Source: Oleispira sp963851095
Lineage (GTDB): Bacteria > Pseudomonadota > Gammaproteobacteria > Pseudomonadales > Oceanobacteraceae
Reading direction: 5' to 3'
Length of the DNA: 64,000 bases
NCBI GenBank assembly: GCA_963851095.1
Contig: CAWKOX010000007.1
Coordinates: 1 to 64,000 of the forward strand
Shown here in pieces: positions 51,050 through 60,067 of this stretch (position 1 is the stretch's first letter; each line of letters begins with the position of its first letter). Position numbers and translations under genes: made by a program. The notes beneath the pieces were generated by a model, which saw only the letters and a list, made by a program, of their open reading frames with translations, was not told where the DNA came from and did no database searches.

Positions 51050-51214
51050 AGGCTCTCCAAGATTTAACGTATATTACTGTTAAGCTTTATTTTAATTAAG
51101 TTGTAATTGAATAGTTATTCATAGATAAAATCAACCCACGATTGGATTCAGACTGATGCTGTATTAATCTAGCACGATATGTTTATACGTATTTAAAAAG
51201 ACAAGGTGTAAAGA

Positions 51215-51859
51215 ATGAATTCTACTGCAGATTCGGATGAGTGCTTTGATCATGATCTAGATTTAGAATGTGATATAAAGCGATCAATCATCCTAGCTGA
51301 GTATATTAAATGCTGGGGCATGCCAGAAACTCGACATATCATGTCGACCAATAATACCTTTAATAAAGCAGAAATAGTTGAAGTGTATGTTTTCCCTGGT
51401 GAAGATATGGATCAGGTATCGAGAGTCGCGACCATCGGCTTATCATCCTGTAAGTTTGATGATGGCAAAAGTTGCAGCTCAGAACTGCTGATGGTTTTAC
51501 CTTATGATATTGTTGATGACGAAGTAGACGCCATTAGTAATTATATTTGTGAAATATCAAAATACATTATCAATGCTCTTAAACGTAATCTGGTCGCTGA
51601 AGAAATACTACCGGCGCAAGTAATTGAGCGAGTTCCAGAAAATTGGCCAAAAGCGTTATTATTTGATGAACCTCGGGGTGAGCCAAATGAACTCAATAAC
51701 TTTTATATTGGAATGCAGCATGTAAAACTCAGTTGGGTTATTCCTATCTTTGAGAGTGAGTATGCATTAATCAAGAACAGTGGTATTGAATCATTTGATG
51801 CGGCCATTTATGACGCAGAAATGAGTTTGGTTGAAGTTAGGCGCGATGCGTGTATTTGA
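51215..51859 (+). CDS. Suppressor-of-fused (SUFU) domain protein, probable
   Basis: 214 residues, acidic, no signal peptide. The layout fits bacterial SUFU-domain proteins: an N-terminal block with EIVEVYVFPGEDMDQVSRVATIGLSS, a middle ELLMVLPYDI segment, and the end block NNFYIGMQHVKLSWVIPIFESEYALIKNSGIESF, which resembles the family's conserved final motif. The role in bacteria is unclear; some members are immunity proteins, but no toxin gene is adjacent. Confidence 0.65.
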   Translation: MNSTADSDECFDHDLDLECDIKRSIILAEYIKCWGMPETRHIMSTNNTFNKAEIVEVYVFPGEDMDQVSRVATIGLSSCKFDDGKSCSSELLMVLPYDIVDDEVDAISNYICEISKYIINALKRNLVAEEILPAQVIERVPENWPKALLFDEPRGEPNELNNFYIGMQHVKLSWVIPIFESEYALIKNSGIESFDAAIYDAEMSLVEVRRDACI

Positions 51860-51886
51860 AATAGCATTATTTAGCGAAGTAAAAAC

Positions 51887-52399
51887 ATGGAATTAGCAAC
51901 CGTATTTGGTGCACTGGGCATCTTATCGAATACACTTTGGCCATTATTAAAACGCCGTCAGTTTTTACTTATAGGGCAGGTGATTGCGGCACTCTTTATG
52001 TGTATTCACTTTTCATTGTTGAATGCCTATACTGGCTCAGTCGTCATGTTATTGGCTGCTTTACAGGCCTCATTAGCGATTCCGTTAGAATCACACCCTA
52101 AGTTCAAATCTGTATATTTAGCGTCTATCTTACTGACTCCTGTGGTATGTTGGTTTACTTGGCAGGGCAGTGTTTCAATATTTTCATCGCTCGCATTGAT
52201 ATTTTTTTGTGTAGGTAATTTACAGATTAATCTTAAACGATTACGAATATTCTTACTGTTGTGTATTTTTTCTTGGATTGGACATAATATTTTAGTTTCA
52301 TCCTATGCGGGATTGATCTCTAATAGCTTAGCTTTAATGACCAGTATGTATTCTTTAATACGAGAGTTGAAGCTAAAAAGAGTTTTTGAATACGATTAA
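51887..52399 (+). CDS. ygjV: YgjV-family inner membrane protein
   Basis: 170 residues with about five to six membrane helices, starting MELATVFGALGILSNTLWPLLKRRQFLL and containing CIHFSLLNAYTGSVVMLLAALQ, typical of the Imp-YgjV family (PF10688). Function unknown in any organism I know of. It is 27 bases downstream of the SUFU-like gene on the same strand. Confidence 0.85.
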   Translation: MELATVFGALGILSNTLWPLLKRRQFLLIGQVIAALFMCIHFSLLNAYTGSVVMLLAALQASLAIPLESHPKFKSVYLASILLTPVVCWFTWQGSVSIFSSLALIFFCVGNLQINLKRLRIFLLLCIFSWIGHNILVSSYAGLISNSLALMTSMYSLIRELKLKRVFEYD

Positions 52400-52528
52400 A
52401 AATCAGCTGACACTTTATTGGGCTCTATTTTATTTTTCCATATATTATTTAACTATATGTATCTGACTAATATACAGTTATAAGAATATTAAACTTATGA
52501 ATATTCAAACATTAGGAATACTTTTATC

Positions 52529-52744
52529 ATGAATGCGATTAATCCTAAAAAATTACTCAATAGCAAATGGACAGCAGTAAAACCGGTTAATAAAGAAAAA
52601 CATTTTTTGATCACTGAATTGAAGCTCGATGACGAGGGGGAAGTCGTTCATTGTCTAATAGAAGCTGTTCTATCAAACCGTGCTGAAGCGATTGATTGGA
52701 AAGAATTAAAAAATACCGATACTTGGTTGCAAGGTTGGAAATAA
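52529..52744 (+). CDS. TIGR02450 family Trp-rich small protein
   Basis: 71 residues. NAINPKKLLNSKWTAVKPVNKEKHFLITEL and the end WKELKNTDTWLQGWK are diagnostic of the TIGR02450 family, found mostly in gammaproteobacteria. Function unknown. No RBS of note; the ATG is in the normal family position. Confidence 0.9.
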   Translation: MNAINPKKLLNSKWTAVKPVNKEKHFLITELKLDDEGEVVHCLIEAVLSNRAEAIDWKELKNTDTWLQGWK

Positions 52745-52945
52745 CAGAATCTATTCCTCAGCCCTTTAGTACTGTTCCTCTAGTGCTCTGCCTTCAGTAG
52801 CCTCCTATAGAACTTTACTAACGAATAGACAGCTGTTTTATACGCCTTAATTTCTTGCAAATCTGGCAGGGTGGCTATTATTAATAGTATGTAAAAAATA
52901 TACGTTTATATGCCGCTCTCTTCGGGCAGCTAATCAGGAGTCTTT

Positions 52946-54223
52946 ATGCTAAACCCTCTCACGACCTCATCACTTTTAATATCAATCCTGTCAGCCACCT
53001 TTACTGTCCAAGCACTTGAGCTAAGCCCTGAAAACGTTAATGGAATTTATCAACTGGCAATTCCTGAACGCAGCGCGGGCGGGCCAACGCAGAAGCTACA
53101 AGTCGAATATGGCGAGATGAATGGGCAAAAAATGATGGCTACTCAAGCTTGCCCTCGTTGCCCTGCGGCAGGTTATACAATGCAAAGTGATGCTTCTAAT
53201 GAATTGGGGCGGCCGGTATTTTTTAACTCGATGGGAATTTATCTGATTACTTATGATGAAAATACTTTTGTATCAGTCATGGCAGATGCACCACTCGGGA
53301 AGAAAGCTTGGAGTAAAATTGTTTACGCCAATGTGTACAGCAAACAAGGTACCCCAACGATAAGTTTAGAGGAGGGCAAAGAGTTTGTATTAGGCGAGTC
53401 TAAACGCCTAATGACAGGAGAGGGCATTGCAAAATTTGAAGTGTCAGGTGGTAGTGGTACTTATTACGCAGCCGTTAGACAAACCGTTGGTAGTAAACAA
53501 TATGATCAGATAGACGTAAAAATCGAACCAGAGAAGCAGATTGTATTAGAAGGAATGAATTGTCGCAGTTGTACCAACAGTACTTACATTTATGTTGATG
53601 AATTGAGTCAGGCAATTGGGAAGCCCGTTTATGAAATGGGTCATATGGGGCGCTTTTTAATTGAGCAAGATACAGGACTGCTTTGGGTTGCAAACGTTTC
53701 GCTTGGCAAGAAGCTATGGGAGAAGAACAATAACTATAATGCGCTAGGCCAAGACAAAACAGCAATGCGCCAAATTAGCCAAGATCAAGCCGCGCAGAAA
53801 ACAATGGAAAGCCAGCTAAAAAGCTACGCCGAAAAAGCCAAAGCAGCGGTCGATGCTCGTTATGCCCAGCAAGACCTTCAGCGAACAGCCAATAACGACC
53901 TTCCTGCCAAAGGCATGCAAGATAGAGATTTAGAACAAAGCGCATTAATAGCCGCGCAAGACTGGGCCAAAAGCTATCAATGGAAAGAGCAACTGCAATA
54001 TGTCTATATAACAAGTCGCGACTGGGGCATTTTAAGACATAAAATTACAGGTATTCAAACAGGGCGACGCATACAGGGCATTATTACCATGAAAAGAGAT
54101 GATGGTCTGTGCAGTTATCAGCAAGCTGTTTTTGAGCAGGCCTTCAATGGCACTGATTATCAGACCACTATTATGACAGGCGTTGTCCCTGGGCAGAATA
54201 AATTAGACTGTGGGAAAATATAG
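52946..54223 (+). CDS. Secreted protein with duplicated CxxC motifs, family not recognised
   Basis: 425 residues. The signal peptide ends near VQA (residue 23). Two related segments follow: one around CPRC (Cys69, Cys72) then LGRPVFFNSMGIYLI and APLGKKAW, the other around CRSC (Cys206, Cys209) then IGKPVYEMGHMGRFLI and VSLGKKLW. This is an internal duplication. A Gln/Ala-rich, probably helical linker (about 275-325) leads to a C-terminal domain with a Cys pair (LCSYQQAVFEQAF and LDCGKI). It is exported, so the cysteines could form disulfides or bind metal. No function is proposed. Confidence 0.8.
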   Translation: MLNPLTTSSLLISILSATFTVQALELSPENVNGIYQLAIPERSAGGPTQKLQVEYGEMNGQKMMATQACPRCPAAGYTMQSDASNELGRPVFFNSMGIYLITYDENTFVSVMADAPLGKKAWSKIVYANVYSKQGTPTISLEEGKEFVLGESKRLMTGEGIAKFEVSGGSGTYYAAVRQTVGSKQYDQIDVKIEPEKQIVLEGMNCRSCTNSTYIYVDELSQAIGKPVYEMGHMGRFLIEQDTGLLWVANVSLGKKLWEKNNNYNALGQDKTAMRQISQDQAAQKTMESQLKSYAEKAKAAVDARYAQQDLQRTANNDLPAKGMQDRDLEQSALIAAQDWAKSYQWKEQLQYVYITSRDWGILRHKITGIQTGRRIQGIITMKRDDGLCSYQQAVFEQAFNGTDYQTTIMTGVVPGQNKLDCGKI

Positions 54224-54339
54224 TTAATTTCAATACCTTATAGAGCTTTAATGTGCCACTACACTGAGTAGAAACAACAGTATATAGCGCTATATTTTAA
54301 TGCTATTCATACATCTTCATGCGTGCGCAGAGTACTTGA

Positions 54340-54934
54340 ATGAAAACATTTTGAATGTGATTACCAAGACCGTCAGATATTATTTTTTGAAAGCCATAGT
54401 TGTCTTATCTGTGGTCGTACTACTGGTTTAGATGATCATTTTGATAAGGTCGAACCTTATGACCTAAATGAAACCACCGGGCAGTATTTTAAAGCTGCAG
54501 AACCTGAGGTGTATTATCAAAAATGTGATAACCATGCCGATTATAAAACCTGTACGGGCATGGTTAACCTAAATACCTTGGTCCCGTTGAACACATTCCC
54601 TTGTAGAAGAAGATGGACGCTTGCTAAGCGTCGTGCACTTTATACGTTAAAAGCACTGGATCTACCCTTGAAAAATATTACTCAAGATCCAGAAGGTGGA
54701 TTAAGTTTTGATTTTACCGCTGATCGAGATGTGAACGATCATTTTGTGAGGCCACTTGAACATCAATATGCGGTATTTACCGGCCATGACTGTGGGTATA
54801 TTACCATTAATTTAGCGGAAGCTGACGAAATGGCTCGCTCTCATACTAAGCTTGCGATGGGTGAAAAATATCGAACGTTATTAGGGCACTTTCATCATGA
54901 ACTCCAATGTTCAATCGCCGGTACTTGGTTGTAG
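54340..54934 (+). pseudogene. Truncated zinc-ribbon metallopeptidase (Peptidase_Mx family) relic
   Basis: From the ATG of MKT, removing one extra T in the TTTT run near 54351 gives FECDYQDRQILFFESHSCLICG, the zinc-ribbon start of the family. Matches continue through YQKCDNHADYKTCTGMVN, NTFPCRRRWTLAKRRALYTLKALDLPL, GLSFDFTADRDVN, TGHDCGYITINLAEADEMARS and YRTLLGHFHHEL. The frame then runs into unrelated residues, so the second His of HExxH and about the last third of the protein are missing. It is probably a dead gene ended by a deletion. Confidence 0.8.
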
Positions 54935-54939
54935 CCGAG

Positions 54940-55044
54940 TTAGCAACCTGATGTAATTTCAGTGGTTAATTGGGTAAAGCGGTCAGATTCACAAAAGCGA
55001 TTAGGCAATAAATAGCTGAGTACGGAGCCTGGAATACTCTTCAC
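54940..55044 (-). pseudogene. Fragment of a transglutaminase-like protein
   Basis: A 34-codon minus-strand frame reads VKSIPGSVLSYLLPNRFCES then DRFTQLTTEITSGC and stops. SYLLPxRxCESDxx is a characteristic segment shortly before the catalytic domain of bacterial transglutaminase-like proteins. The frame is open only this far and lacks the catalytic part. It faces the truncated metallopeptidase six bases away, so one deletion may have removed both C-terminal parts. Confidence 0.6.
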
Positions 55045-55489
55045 TCATCACCCATTGTTGAGAACCACTGCGAGGCCTAAGCATAAAGATAAAGGGTGTA
55101 TGAACCTCAATATCAAACTCTAGGTAACAGCTTGTGCGCAGTAGCATTATTACAACCAATTACATGTAGAAGAGAGTCTTAACGTAGCCTAGAAAAGAGT
55201 AACTTGAAAGGAATATCCTTCAAAATTACTTAATATTTTTTTAGTCGTCGCGTGGCCAATATTTTTAAGATTTCGAAGGTGTTTTTATTCGAATAATCCT
55301 TCCCAAAATTCCATCATCTACCACTACACTGATACATGGTATAGGCGGTAAAGTTTACAGGTTGAATCGCTAAGATGATTTAGGACAAATTAACCTGTTT
55401 TAAGCCGTGTAATCAATATTCCTCTGTAGTAATGTAGGTGACCGCAGTTGTTCTGTAGGCTTTTTAATTAATATGAGCGTGCTTCAATA
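55045..55489. other. Intergenic region before the RND operon
   Basis: About 445 bases with no credible gene. Upstream fragments in other frames (for example LRPRSGSQQWV on the minus strand near 55060-55100) may be further decayed transglutaminase or neighbouring sequence. It should include the RND operon promoter. Confidence 0.35.
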
Positions 55490-56851
55490 ATGATAATGAC
55501 GATGTTTACTCGACTCAAAACTTTCTTTACCGCTAATCCTAAGTTGTTGTTCTTTCCTGCTCTGCTCGTAGGCATTCTGGTTTTAGTATTGAGCATTGCT
55601 TTAAAGCCTAAATTAGCCGTCTCCACAGCGGATAACATTGCGAGAGTAGTTGAAGTGATGCCGCTAGCGCTGACAGAAATTGCACCGAAAATTACCGGCT
55701 TTGGACAAGTAAGGCCAAAGCAACAATGGAGCGCTGTTGCAGAGGTGAGTGGTGAGATATTATTTAAGTCGCCACAACTCGCGAAAGGTGAATACATTCT
55801 TGCAGGCACCGAATTATTACGCATTGACCCGTTGAAATATAAACTGGCATTAGCGCAGGCAGAAGCGGATCTTAATAGTAATCAGTTACAACTCGAAAAG
55901 TTAAAACAAGAAAAGATAAACCTCGCGAAAAACTTAGAAATAGAGCAAAGCCGCTTGGCCTTACAGCAACAAGAGAATAAGCGCCTAACACGATTAACAA
56001 AGCAGGGCATGTTGCCGCAATCGGATTTAGATACCCAGCGGGTGAAGTTACTCACGCAAGAAAAAATAGTTCAAGAAATTAGCCAGCAGCTGGCGTTGTT
56101 TACCAACCAAAAGTCTGTCGCAATTGCAAAAATTAATTTATCCACGGCCAAAGTGGCAGAAGCTAAGCGCTCGGTAAGTAAAACGGTGATTATTGCGCCG
56201 CGTAATATTAAGGTGGCCAGTGTTGGAGTGGAAACTAATCAGGTGGTGAATCTGAATCAAGTGATGCTGATTGGCCACTCTTTAGAAGTAATGGAAGTGG
56301 AAGCGCAAGTTGCCATTCACGATATGCACACCTTAATCTCCAGTCTTTTACCGAGCGAGCAGCAGTGCAGTGATTGCATGGTTACCCATGAAGTATTAAA
56401 TAAAATAGAAGCAACTATTGAACTGACTAGCGGCCGCATCAGCCAAGTTTGGCCTGCAAAAGTAAAACGTATTAGTGAAACGATTGATCTTAATCAAGCA
56501 ACGGTCGGAGTGATTTTAGAAATAACGCAAGACCCCACGACTATGCGCCCAGGAAAGCCCCCTTTACTCAACGGCATGTTTATAAAAGCCAGCTTAACAG
56601 GGCAGGCAAGTCCACAGCTTTCAGTCCCAGAAAAAGCCTTACATACCAATCGCATCTATTTAATGAGCACCAAGAATACATTGAAAATTGTTCCGGTAAC
56701 GGTTTTGTATCGCAATAAATTAGATACAGTGATTCAAGCCAGTGTTACCTCGGCCATTGCGGAAGGAGACGTGTTAGTACTGAATGATTTATTGCCTGCA
56801 ATTGAGGGCATGGCTTTGACAGAGCAGCAGAAGGATGGTGCCCCGTTATGA
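55490..56851 (+). CDS. RND efflux periplasmic adaptor (membrane fusion protein, HlyD family)
   Basis: 453 residues. N-terminal anchor helix (LLFFPALLVGILVLVLSIALK), a lipoyl-like segment (GFGQVRPKQQWSAVAEVSGEI), a coiled-coil hairpin (about 115-225), then the barrel and membrane-proximal parts (LRIDPLKYKLALAQAE, TMRPGKPPLLNGMFIKASLTG). It links the RND pump to an outer membrane channel. Several ATG codons within the first five positions leave the start uncertain by a few residues. Its stop overlaps the pump gene (ATGA). Confidence 0.9.
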   Translation: MIMTMFTRLKTFFTANPKLLFFPALLVGILVLVLSIALKPKLAVSTADNIARVVEVMPLALTEIAPKITGFGQVRPKQQWSAVAEVSGEILFKSPQLAKGEYILAGTELLRIDPLKYKLALAQAEADLNSNQLQLEKLKQEKINLAKNLEIEQSRLALQQQENKRLTRLTKQGMLPQSDLDTQRVKLLTQEKIVQEISQQLALFTNQKSVAIAKINLSTAKVAEAKRSVSKTVIIAPRNIKVASVGVETNQVVNLNQVMLIGHSLEVMEVEAQVAIHDMHTLISSLLPSEQQCSDCMVTHEVLNKIEATIELTSGRISQVWPAKVKRISETIDLNQATVGVILEITQDPTTMRPGKPPLLNGMFIKASLTGQASPQLSVPEKALHTNRIYLMSTKNTLKIVPVTVLYRNKLDTVIQASVTSAIAEGDVLVLNDLLPAIEGMALTEQQKDGAPL

Positions 56852-59800
56852 TTGCCTTTTTTACCCGCCACCCAACGGCTGCTAATTTATTAATGATCTC
56901 TTTGATCATTTTAGGCTTAAAAGCCTTGCCGGATATTAAACGCGAAACTTTTCCAGAGTTTGTATCCTTGTATGTGGTTGCGAGTATTGTTTATCCCGGT
57001 GCGTCTCCGCAAGAAGTTGAAGAAAGTTTATGCGTACGCATGGAAGATGCGGTTGATGGTTTATCAAATATTCTTGAGAAGCGCTGCGAAGCATTAGAAG
57101 GCGCAGCGCGATTAACTCTAAAGTTGGATGAGAAAGCCGACCTAGGGCGAATGACGTTTGATGTGCAAACACAAATCAATGCAATTAATGATTTTCCTGA
57201 CGAAATTGAGTCGCCCATTGTTCAAGAGCTAAACCGAAACGATAAAGTGGTGGATATCGCGGTGAGTGCGCCACTGCCATTGCCCGAGTTAAAAGCCTAT
57301 AGCGAAGCCTTAAAGCGTAAGTTACAGCGTGATTATGATGTGGATTTAGTCGAAGTCAGTGGTTTCTCGGCGCACGAATATCGTATTGAGCTGGACCTGC
57401 ATACACTTCGCCAAATGGGCTTAAGCGTGAGTGATATTGCTAATCAGGTGAGCCTGCAAAATATTAAAATGCCAAGCGGCAACATTGAAACAGATGAAAA
57501 AGAATTTCTAATTCGCTTCGAAGGGCAGAGCAATAGCATTGAATCCTTAGCCAATATGGTCGTAGGTGCGAGTCCAAATGGCGCAACCATTCGATTATCG
57601 GATGTAGCCATTATTACCGATCGTTTTAAATTAGACGAACAGAAAATCCTATTTGATGGCCAAACATCCGCGATTATTAAAATTAGCAAAAATAAACAAG
57701 AAGATGCGCTAAGAGTAAAAGAAAAAGTACAGGCGTTTGTTGATGCTGAACGAAAAATTGCACCACAAGGCGTTGTTTTCACCTTGACCAACGATATGTC
57801 ATCCATCTTAATTGAACGCATACAAATGATGCTGAAAAATGGTTGGCAAGGTATCGCATTGGTGTTTTTTACCTTATGGCTGTTTTTCAATATTCGTTAT
57901 TCATTTTGGGTTGCCGCTGGGTTACCGGTTGCCTTTATGGGTGGTTTATTTTTAATGGCCACCCTTGGCTTGTCGATCAATATGATGTCGCTGGTGGGCT
58001 TGTTAATGGCCATTGGTATCATTATGGATGATGCCATTGTTATTGCAGAATCCATCGCGTCTCACATTGATAGAGGGCAAAAAATTAATGACGCTGTCAT
58101 TAATGGGGTTAATAAGGTTATGCCCGGTGTCGTGTCTTCTTTTTTAACAACCGTCTGTATTTTTGGCGGCTTGCTATTTTTAACGGGTGAAATGGGCGCG
58201 GTGCTTAAAGCAATTCCGCAAGTATTATTACTGGTTCTGAGCATTAGTTTAATTGAAGCCTTCTTAATTTTACCCAACCATTTAAGCCATGCCTTACAAA
58301 GAGAGGAAGATAAAAAATTAAAGACGCCCGCTCAGGAAAAAACAGGCGAAGAACGGAATCCCATTTATAGATTTAAACAAGGCTTTATTAATCGCTTTGA
58401 AGCATTCCGTAATAATCAATTACCAAGAGCGGTTAAATTTTGTGTGCGCTATCGTTATGGTTTTATGGGGTCGTTATTGGCACTGATGCTGATCTCGGTA
58501 TCGTTACTAACCTCTTCATTGGTGCGCTTTACGCCTTTCCCAGACCTGGATGGTGATATTGCCGAAGCGCGTATTATTCTCGCCCCAGGCACCACACTTA
58601 AGCAGACTGAAAAAGTGATGAATACTTTAGTCAGTGCTGCTGAACGAGTGGGGGCTCAATTCTCTGCGGAGTTTGAAAATGGCGAACCATTAATTCAGCA
58701 CATTACAAGACAGTACGGCAGTAATGCCGATGCCAATGAATCAGGGCCTCATTTAGCAACCGTTAGACTGGATCTATTAGGTGCAGAAGAGCGAGAGTCT
58801 TTAATTGGTGATGTGATTAACGCTTGGAAAAAAGAAGTGGGCACCTTGGCCGAACCTATTTCTTTGGTCTTTAAAGAACCGACACTTGGTCCAGGTGGTC
58901 GCGATATTGAATTACGCATCAAGCATCCAGATCTTGCTTCGTTAAAAGCAGTCTCGGTAACCATTCAGCAATACCTAGCTAAGTTTGATGGCATCTCGGG
59001 CATTATCGATGATATGCGCATGGGCAAAGAAGAAATTTTAGTTTCAGTTCGCCCGGGGGCTGAAAGTCATGGCATTAATGCACGCATGGTCGCTGGTCAA
59101 TTACGCTCTGCTTTTTTTGGCCAGCGCGCGGATCAAATTCAAGTAGGTGTTGAAAATATTAATGTGGAAGTGCGCTTGAATAAATCCCAAGCCAGTGATT
59201 TAGATCAGCTTGCCAATTTTCCGATTGTTACGCCAAATGGCAGTCAAATTCCATTAGCGAATTTAGCGAAATTTGAATTTACTCGCAGTTATGTGCGTAT
59301 TAACCGAATCGATGGTTTACGCAGCTTGAGCATTTATGGCGATACCAATAATAGAAAGATTTCATCTTTCGAAATAATTAACGATTTTAAACTGAACCTC
59401 ATGCCTCTGTTGCTAAAAGACTACCCGGAATTACGTTTTGATTTTGAAGGCCAAGCGAAAGATGCACAAAAAACGGGCCAATCAATGGCGCAAGGTTTTT
59501 TAATTGGTCTGTTTGGTGTGTTTGTTATTTTGAGTTTTCAATTCAGAAGTTACTTAGAGCCCATCATTGTAATGATGGCGATTCCGTTAGCCTTTATCGG
59601 AGTGGTATGGGGGCATTTTTTATTGGGCTATTCATTAAGTATGCCGAGTATGATGGGCTTTGTTTCGTTAGCGGGTATTGTGGTGAACGATTCGATTTTA
59701 TTAGTGCAGTACATTCGTCATCACATTGATGAAGGGGATGAAATTCATCAGGCTGTAGTATTGGCCAGCCGAGAGCGGTTTAGAGCGGTATTTATTACTT

Positions 59801-59994
59801 CGCTGACCACTGCTGCGGGCCTATTACCTTTATTATTAGAGAGCAGCTTGCAGGCGCAAATTATTCAGCCACTTGTTGTTTCTATTGTGTTTGGTATTTT
59901 TGCATCAACAGCCTTGGTCTTGTTTATGATTCCTTGTATGTATGTGATTCTCTCGGACTTTGAATTAACTAGGCCTCATGGAAGTAAGGACTGA
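56848..59994 (+). CDS. RND efflux transporter permease (AcrB/MMPL-type, HAE-1 family)
   Basis: 1,048 residues, full length. First helix after the start (LLMISLIILGLKALPDIKRETFPEF), VYPGASPQEVEESLC, the proton-relay pair Asp394-Asp395 in MAIGIIMDDAIVIAES, and in the second half GIVVNDSILLVQYIRHH. Twelve helices and two large periplasmic loops are expected. It is translationally coupled to the adaptor (4-base overlap). No outer membrane TolC-like gene is adjacent, so it likely uses one encoded elsewhere. The substrate is unknown. Confidence 0.93.
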   Translation: MIAFFTRHPTAANLLMISLIILGLKALPDIKRETFPEFVSLYVVASIVYPGASPQEVEESLCVRMEDAVDGLSNILEKRCEALEGAARLTLKLDEKADLGRMTFDVQTQINAINDFPDEIESPIVQELNRNDKVVDIAVSAPLPLPELKAYSEALKRKLQRDYDVDLVEVSGFSAHEYRIELDLHTLRQMGLSVSDIANQVSLQNIKMPSGNIETDEKEFLIRFEGQSNSIESLANMVVGASPNGATIRLSDVAIITDRFKLDEQKILFDGQTSAIIKISKNKQEDALRVKEKVQAFVDAERKIAPQGVVFTLTNDMSSILIERIQMMLKNGWQGIALVFFTLWLFFNIRYSFWVAAGLPVAFMGGLFLMATLGLSINMMSLVGLLMAIGIIMDDAIVIAESIASHIDRGQKINDAVINGVNKVMPGVVSSFLTTVCIFGGLLFLTGEMGAVLKAIPQVLLLVLSISLIEAFLILPNHLSHALQREEDKKLKTPAQEKTGEERNPIYRFKQGFINRFEAFRNNQLPRAVKFCVRYRYGFMGSLLALMLISVSLLTSSLVRFTPFPDLDGDIAEARIILAPGTTLKQTEKVMNTLVSAAERVGAQFSAEFENGEPLIQHITRQYGSNADANESGPHLATVRLDLLGAEERESLIGDVINAWKKEVGTLAEPISLVFKEPTLGPGGRDIELRIKHPDLASLKAVSVTIQQYLAKFDGISGIIDDMRMGKEEILVSVRPGAESHGINARMVAGQLRSAFFGQRADQIQVGVENINVEVRLNKSQASDLDQLANFPIVTPNGSQIPLANLAKFEFTRSYVRINRIDGLRSLSIYGDTNNRKISSFEIINDFKLNLMPLLLKDYPELRFDFEGQAKDAQKTGQSMAQGFLIGLFGVFVILSFQFRSYLEPIIVMMAIPLAFIGVVWGHFLLGYSLSMPSMMGFVSLAGIVVNDSILLVQYIRHHIDEGDEIHQAVVLASRERFRAVFITSLTTAAGLLPLLLESSLQAQIIQPLVVSIVFGIFASTALVLFMIPCMYVILSDFELTRPHGSKD

Positions 59995-60020
59995 TTCGTT
60001 ATTAATATCCTACAGAAATT

Positions 60021-60050
60021 TCCGCTTCTATTTTTTTAATTAGATGCGGA
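60021..60050. terminator. Inverted repeat between convergent RND and lipoprotein genes
   Basis: TCCGCTTCTA and TAGATGCGGA (one mismatch) flank a T-rich loop in the 73-base gap between the two convergent stop codons. It is probably a shared 3' end, although there is no T-run after the stem. Confidence 0.5.
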
Positions 60051-60067
60051 GATCTGAATATGTCGAA

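Noticed and set aside
55468..55824. Minus-strand 118-codon frame at the start of the RND adaptor gene
   Set aside because: It overlaps the strongly conserved adaptor and has no recognisable features.
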